Below, piece after piece: positions 4,004 to 5,870 of a stretch of 5,870 nt of DNA. Source of the DNA: JAVZIQ01 sp037440545 (GTDB taxonomy: Archaea; Thermoproteota; Bathyarchaeia; Bathyarchaeales; Bathycorpusculaceae); NCBI GenBank assembly GCA_037440545.1, contig JBBITX010000074.1:1-5870 (forward strand). Direction: 5' to 3'. Positions within the stretch are counted from its first letter, which is position 1. Each line of letters begins with the position of its first letter. The translations under genes and the position numbers were made by a program. The notes beneath the pieces were generated by a model. It searched no databases, had not been told where the DNA came from, and saw only the letters and a program-made list of their open reading frames with translations.

Positions 4004-4928
4004 GAAGCATTTCACAGGCCTTGCAAGTCTCCTGCGATGTGGGTTCACCGCATTGAACGCATTCTCTTAAGCGTTCTTTACCATAGTTTTTCTCCATTGC
4101 CCTGCGGATTTTATCAGCGAAACTGACTACTGCAAATTTTAAACCTGAATGCTTCTCCTCCATCCTGTCAAGGAATAAGCGCACGTCATTGCGCATGGCC
4201 TGTGAAGCATAGGGGCATGGATAGCGCTGAAACCTTATCCTCTTGACATAAGCAAATAGGGCTGTTTCCCTCTCAGGTATTTCGCAGAAGGGCTTTATCC
4301 TCTTTACAAGTTTTGGGTGAGCCTCATCTGTGAAGGGTTTCTCCCTTACCAAGCGAAGAGAGTCTCCTTGGAGAATGTTTAACAGAACTGTTTGAGCCTC
4401 ATCATCTAAGGTGTGGGCTGTTGCAAGCTTCTTTGCTTCAACCTTTCTTGCAATTATGTTCAAAGCCTTTCTCCTTAAAACTCCACAGTAGGCACATGGC
4501 GTCAGCTGCGGTCTACGCTTAGCCCTTAACCTATCAACAATTTCATCTAATGTAAAACCGTATAGCTCTTTAAAAGAGATTATATGATGTTCCACATTGA
4601 CCTTCTCACAGTTTTCCACGGCTATTTTTATGGCTTCATCTCTGTAACCCCTAATCCCCTCATCTACTGAAACAGCTACAAGGGAGGATTTCGGGTATTC
4701 CCCCTCAATTTTTGCGAGAACATGAAGGAGGCTTACGCTGTCCTTACCTCCTGAAACCGCTACAGCCACCCTGTCATCATATTCAAGCATGCCGTATTCA
4801 GCTATAGTCGCCCTAACCTTGTTCTCAACTGATTTAACAAAACATCTTCTGCAAAGCCTTTCACCGGAATAAGGCCTATAATAGAAGGCTTCCCTACGTC
4901 TGCATATGCTGCACATGACGGTTTCCAT
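3993..4928 (-). CDS. ncsA: NcsA/Ncs6-type tRNA 2-thiolation enzyme
   Basis: A 311-aa ATP-dependent tRNA sulfurtransferase of the Ncs6/CTU1/TtuA group. It adenylates a tRNA uridine and replaces its C2 oxygen with sulfur, probably at wobble U34. In archaea the sulfur comes from a ubiquitin-like protein. Domains in order: an N-terminal zinc finger (C6, C9, C26, C29), a PP-loop ATP-binding motif SGGKDS at 59-64, TPCAYCGVLRR with C145 and C148, and ATAHTLDDEAQT around 170. C238 follows in YPCPYASQAMRNDVR, then a C-terminal zinc finger (C290, C293, C302, C305). C145, C148 and C238 match the three cysteines that hold the [4Fe-4S] cluster in this family. The MRNDVRLFL and CGEPTS segments resemble Ncs6 more than TtuA, which thiolates position 54; this choice is the main uncertainty. 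The frame opens 25 codons earlier, but ATG 4928 has a TATA box 27-28 nt upstream and gives the usual length. Confidence 0.9.
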   Translation of the reverse strand: METVMCSICRRREAFYYRPYSGERLCRRCFVKSVENKVRATIAEYGMLEYDDRVAVAVSGGKDSVSLLHVLAKIEGEYPKSSLVAVSVDEGIRGYRDEAIKIAVENCEKVNVEHHIISFKELYGFTLDEIVDRLRAKRRPQLTPCAYCGVLRRKALNIIARKVEAKKLATAHTLDDEAQTVLLNILQGDSLRLVREKPFTDEAHPKLVKRIKPFCEIPERETALFAYVKRIRFQRYPCPYASQAMRNDVRLFLDRMEEKHSGLKFAVVSFADKIRRAMEKNYGKERLRECVQCGEPTSQETCKACEMLQNL

Positions 4929-4951
4929 AGGCTTCACAGCTTTAATCTCAC

Positions 4952-4960
4952 AATTAAAAG
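4952..4960 (-). promoter_or_regulatory. TATA box of the tRNA thiolase gene
   Basis: CTTTTAATT on the minus strand, centred 27-28 nt upstream of the ATG at 4928. This predicts a leaderless transcript and argues against the 25-residue N-terminal extension. Confidence 0.5.
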
Positions 4961-4981
4961 GGGAGGCTCGGGTAAATAGCC

Positions 4982-4990
4982 TTTTAAAAA
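4982..4990 (+). promoter_or_regulatory. TATA-like box of the nucleotidyltransferase gene
   Basis: TTTTAAAAA predicts a start near 5012 and a leader of about 17 nt before the ATG at 5030. That leader holds a weak AAGG (5021-5024) as a possible ribosome binding site. An alternative TATTTTA at 4992-4998 would leave a leader of under 10 nt. Confidence 0.35.
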
Positions 4991-5029
4991 CTATTTTAGG
5001 CAAGTTACGTCCTATCTAATAAGGTTGTT

Positions 5030-5743
5030 ATGGCTGAGAAGCCTATTAGACGTTTAGAGTTTAGAGAAGTCTCATACGACTTAGACCGTTGGAGGCTCCT
5101 TCATAGGCTAAGGTTTAAAGCCTTAAAAATTATGGAGGCCTTAGAAAGGTTTAACATTAAATCAGTTGTTCATGGAAGCATTGCAAGGGGAGATGTGGAT
5201 TATAAAAGCGACATGGACGTGTTCATACCTGAACCGCCCTCATCCTTCTCCGTTGAAACAGCCCTTGGACAAGCCTGCATACCCATATACAGGCGAATTG
5301 TTGTTCAGGCTACACCTGCATATGCCATGAAGGCCTACATAGAAGTTGAGGAAAATACAAGCGTCTCCTTTCCTTTGATGATTATGCGTAGAATTGAAAG
5401 GGAATTCTACAAGTTCGGCGGAGAAGCCCATATCGAAGATTTGAGGGGAAACATTAGGGTTCCAGGAGTTGACAAGCGCCTAATGCTTATTGAGCCTACG
5501 GAGAGGGGACACAGAGAAACCTCTATTTTAGGAATTGAGGAGCATGTCGCCAAAATGCTGGGCATATCAGTTGAAACGGTTTTAGACAGGGTTCACGCTC
5601 TCCTCAGAAGAGATAATGTTGGAAGGACAGGAGTATTTATTGAGGTGGAGTTGGATGATGATGAAACCTTCGAAATGGTTTTAAAAAGGCTTTCCGAGGA
5701 AAATCCAGCTGTTCGTAGAAGGCTGAAGAAGTTTGAGGGCTAG
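5030..5743 (+). CDS. Nucleotidyltransferase-fold protein (polymerase beta superfamily)
   Basis: A 237-aa protein with a minimal nucleotidyltransferase domain near its N-terminus. VVHGSIARGDVDYKSDMDVFI (46-66) has the G49-S50 signature, R53-G54, and the metal-binding pair D61 and D63. A third acidic residue is expected on the following strand; AYIEVEE (102-108) offers E104 or E106. These residues are all present, so catalysis is plausible. After the core comes a Pro/Arg-rich middle (RVPGVDKRLMLIEPTERGH). A C-terminal helical part follows (IEEHVAKMLGISVETVLDRVHALLRRDNVGRTG, about 169-201) that resembles a helix-turn-helix. The protein is much longer than toxin-type MNT proteins (about 100 aa) and has no HEPN partner. 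It looks like an uncharacterised archaeal nucleotidyltransferase family, possibly COG1665. The transferred nucleotide and acceptor are unknown. It is divergent from ncsA, and its stop overlaps that of the convergent pelota gene. Confidence 0.8.
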   Translation: MAEKPIRRLEFREVSYDLDRWRLLHRLRFKALKIMEALERFNIKSVVHGSIARGDVDYKSDMDVFIPEPPSSFSVETALGQACIPIYRRIVVQATPAYAMKAYIEVEENTSVSFPLMIMRRIEREFYKFGGEAHIEDLRGNIRVPGVDKRLMLIEPTERGHRETSILGIEEHVAKMLGISVETVLDRVHALLRRDNVGRTGVFIEVELDDDETFEMVLKRLSEENPAVRRRLKKFEG

Positions 5744-5870
5744 CTTGGAGGGGAGAAACGTAGGAGGGCTGCTACGCCTCCTAAGGCTGCGATTTTTAAT
5801 CCAGCCTCATGTTCTGTGCTTACGACGATTACTATTCCACCCTTATTCTCCACATCCTTCATCAATTCCT
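5740..5870 (-). CDS. pelA: Pelota (Dom34-like ribosome rescue factor), C-terminal part
   Basis: Partial gene; the 5' part lies beyond the window. The visible 42 codons (5740-5868) read ELMKDVENKGGIVIVVSTEH, then EAGLKIAALGGVAALLRFSP, then PS and a TAG. The elements GG-x-V, S-x-EHEAG and LGG-x-AALLRF are typical of the extreme C-terminus of archaeal Pelota and eukaryotic Dom34, paralogues of the release factor eRF1/aRF1. Pelota enters the A site of stalled ribosomes and, with aEF1A and ABCE1, splits them; archaea lack a separate Hbs1. This C-terminal domain contacts the GTPase and ABCE1. Release factor aRF1 does not end this way, so confusion is unlikely. The TAG (5740-5742) overlaps the TAG of the opposing gene (5741-5743) within a CTAG palindrome, so the two transcripts must run into each other. 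Confidence 0.85.
   Translation of the reverse strand, partial: ELMKDVENKGGIVIVVSTEHEAGLKIAALGGVAALLRFSPPS

Noticed and set aside
5240..5431. Minus-strand frame inside the nucleotidyltransferase gene
   Set aside because: Antisense shadow with no motif or promoter.
5030..5743. Toxin-antitoxin reading of the nucleotidyltransferase (MNT/HEPN type)
   Set aside because: The protein is about twice the usual size, and no HEPN-like helical partner lies beside it.

Overview
The window looks like a piece of an archaeal chromosome, most likely from the Thermoproteota or a Bathyarchaeia-type lineage; the lineage is an inference. The evidence is an archaeal-type RNase P RNA, an AK6/Fap7-type kinase, a DUF1922-like zinc protein, an NcsA-type tRNA thiolase with two zinc fingers, and the C-terminus of Pelota. 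Most genes also have a TATA-like box centred about 25-28 nt upstream of the start codon, the layout of leaderless archaeal transcripts. I see no mobile element, CRISPR array, tRNA or rRNA.

Layout. Positions 27-341 (minus) hold the RNase P RNA gene, which no protein ORF explains. It is divergent from an AK6/Fap7-like kinase (414-1013, plus). The kinase converges, with a 2-nt gap, on a small Mrr-like PD-(D/E)XK nuclease-fold protein (1016-1378, minus). That gene is head-to-head with a DUF1922-like zinc protein (1443-1661, plus), and one TATA element between them could serve both. A 423-nt AT-rich gap (1662-2084) holds no convincing gene but contains a perfect 14-bp inverted repeat and AT-rich palindromes. 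A small zinc-ribbon protein (2085-2297, minus) and a two-helix membrane protein (2627-2902, plus) diverge from a second gap that contains an orphan open frame. Next come a possible frameshifted gene remnant (2982-3189, minus), a ZIP metal transporter (3182-3922, minus) and an NcsA-like tRNA 2-thiolation enzyme (3993-4928, minus). The last complete gene is a divergent nucleotidyltransferase-fold protein (5030-5743, plus). Its stop codon overlaps the stop of a convergent partial pelota gene (5740 to the window end, minus).

Functionally, four loci concern RNA and translation: tRNA 5' maturation (RNase P), small-subunit maturation (AK6/Fap7 role in yeast), tRNA wobble-uridine thiolation (NcsA) and ribosome rescue (Pelota). 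Each appears to have its own promoter, so this is a neighbourhood of housekeeping genes and not one operon. I did not find a clear new multi-gene system. The best leads are the unexplained 1662-2084 region, the compact divergent nuclease/zinc-protein pair, the uncharacterised membrane protein and the nucleotidyltransferase.
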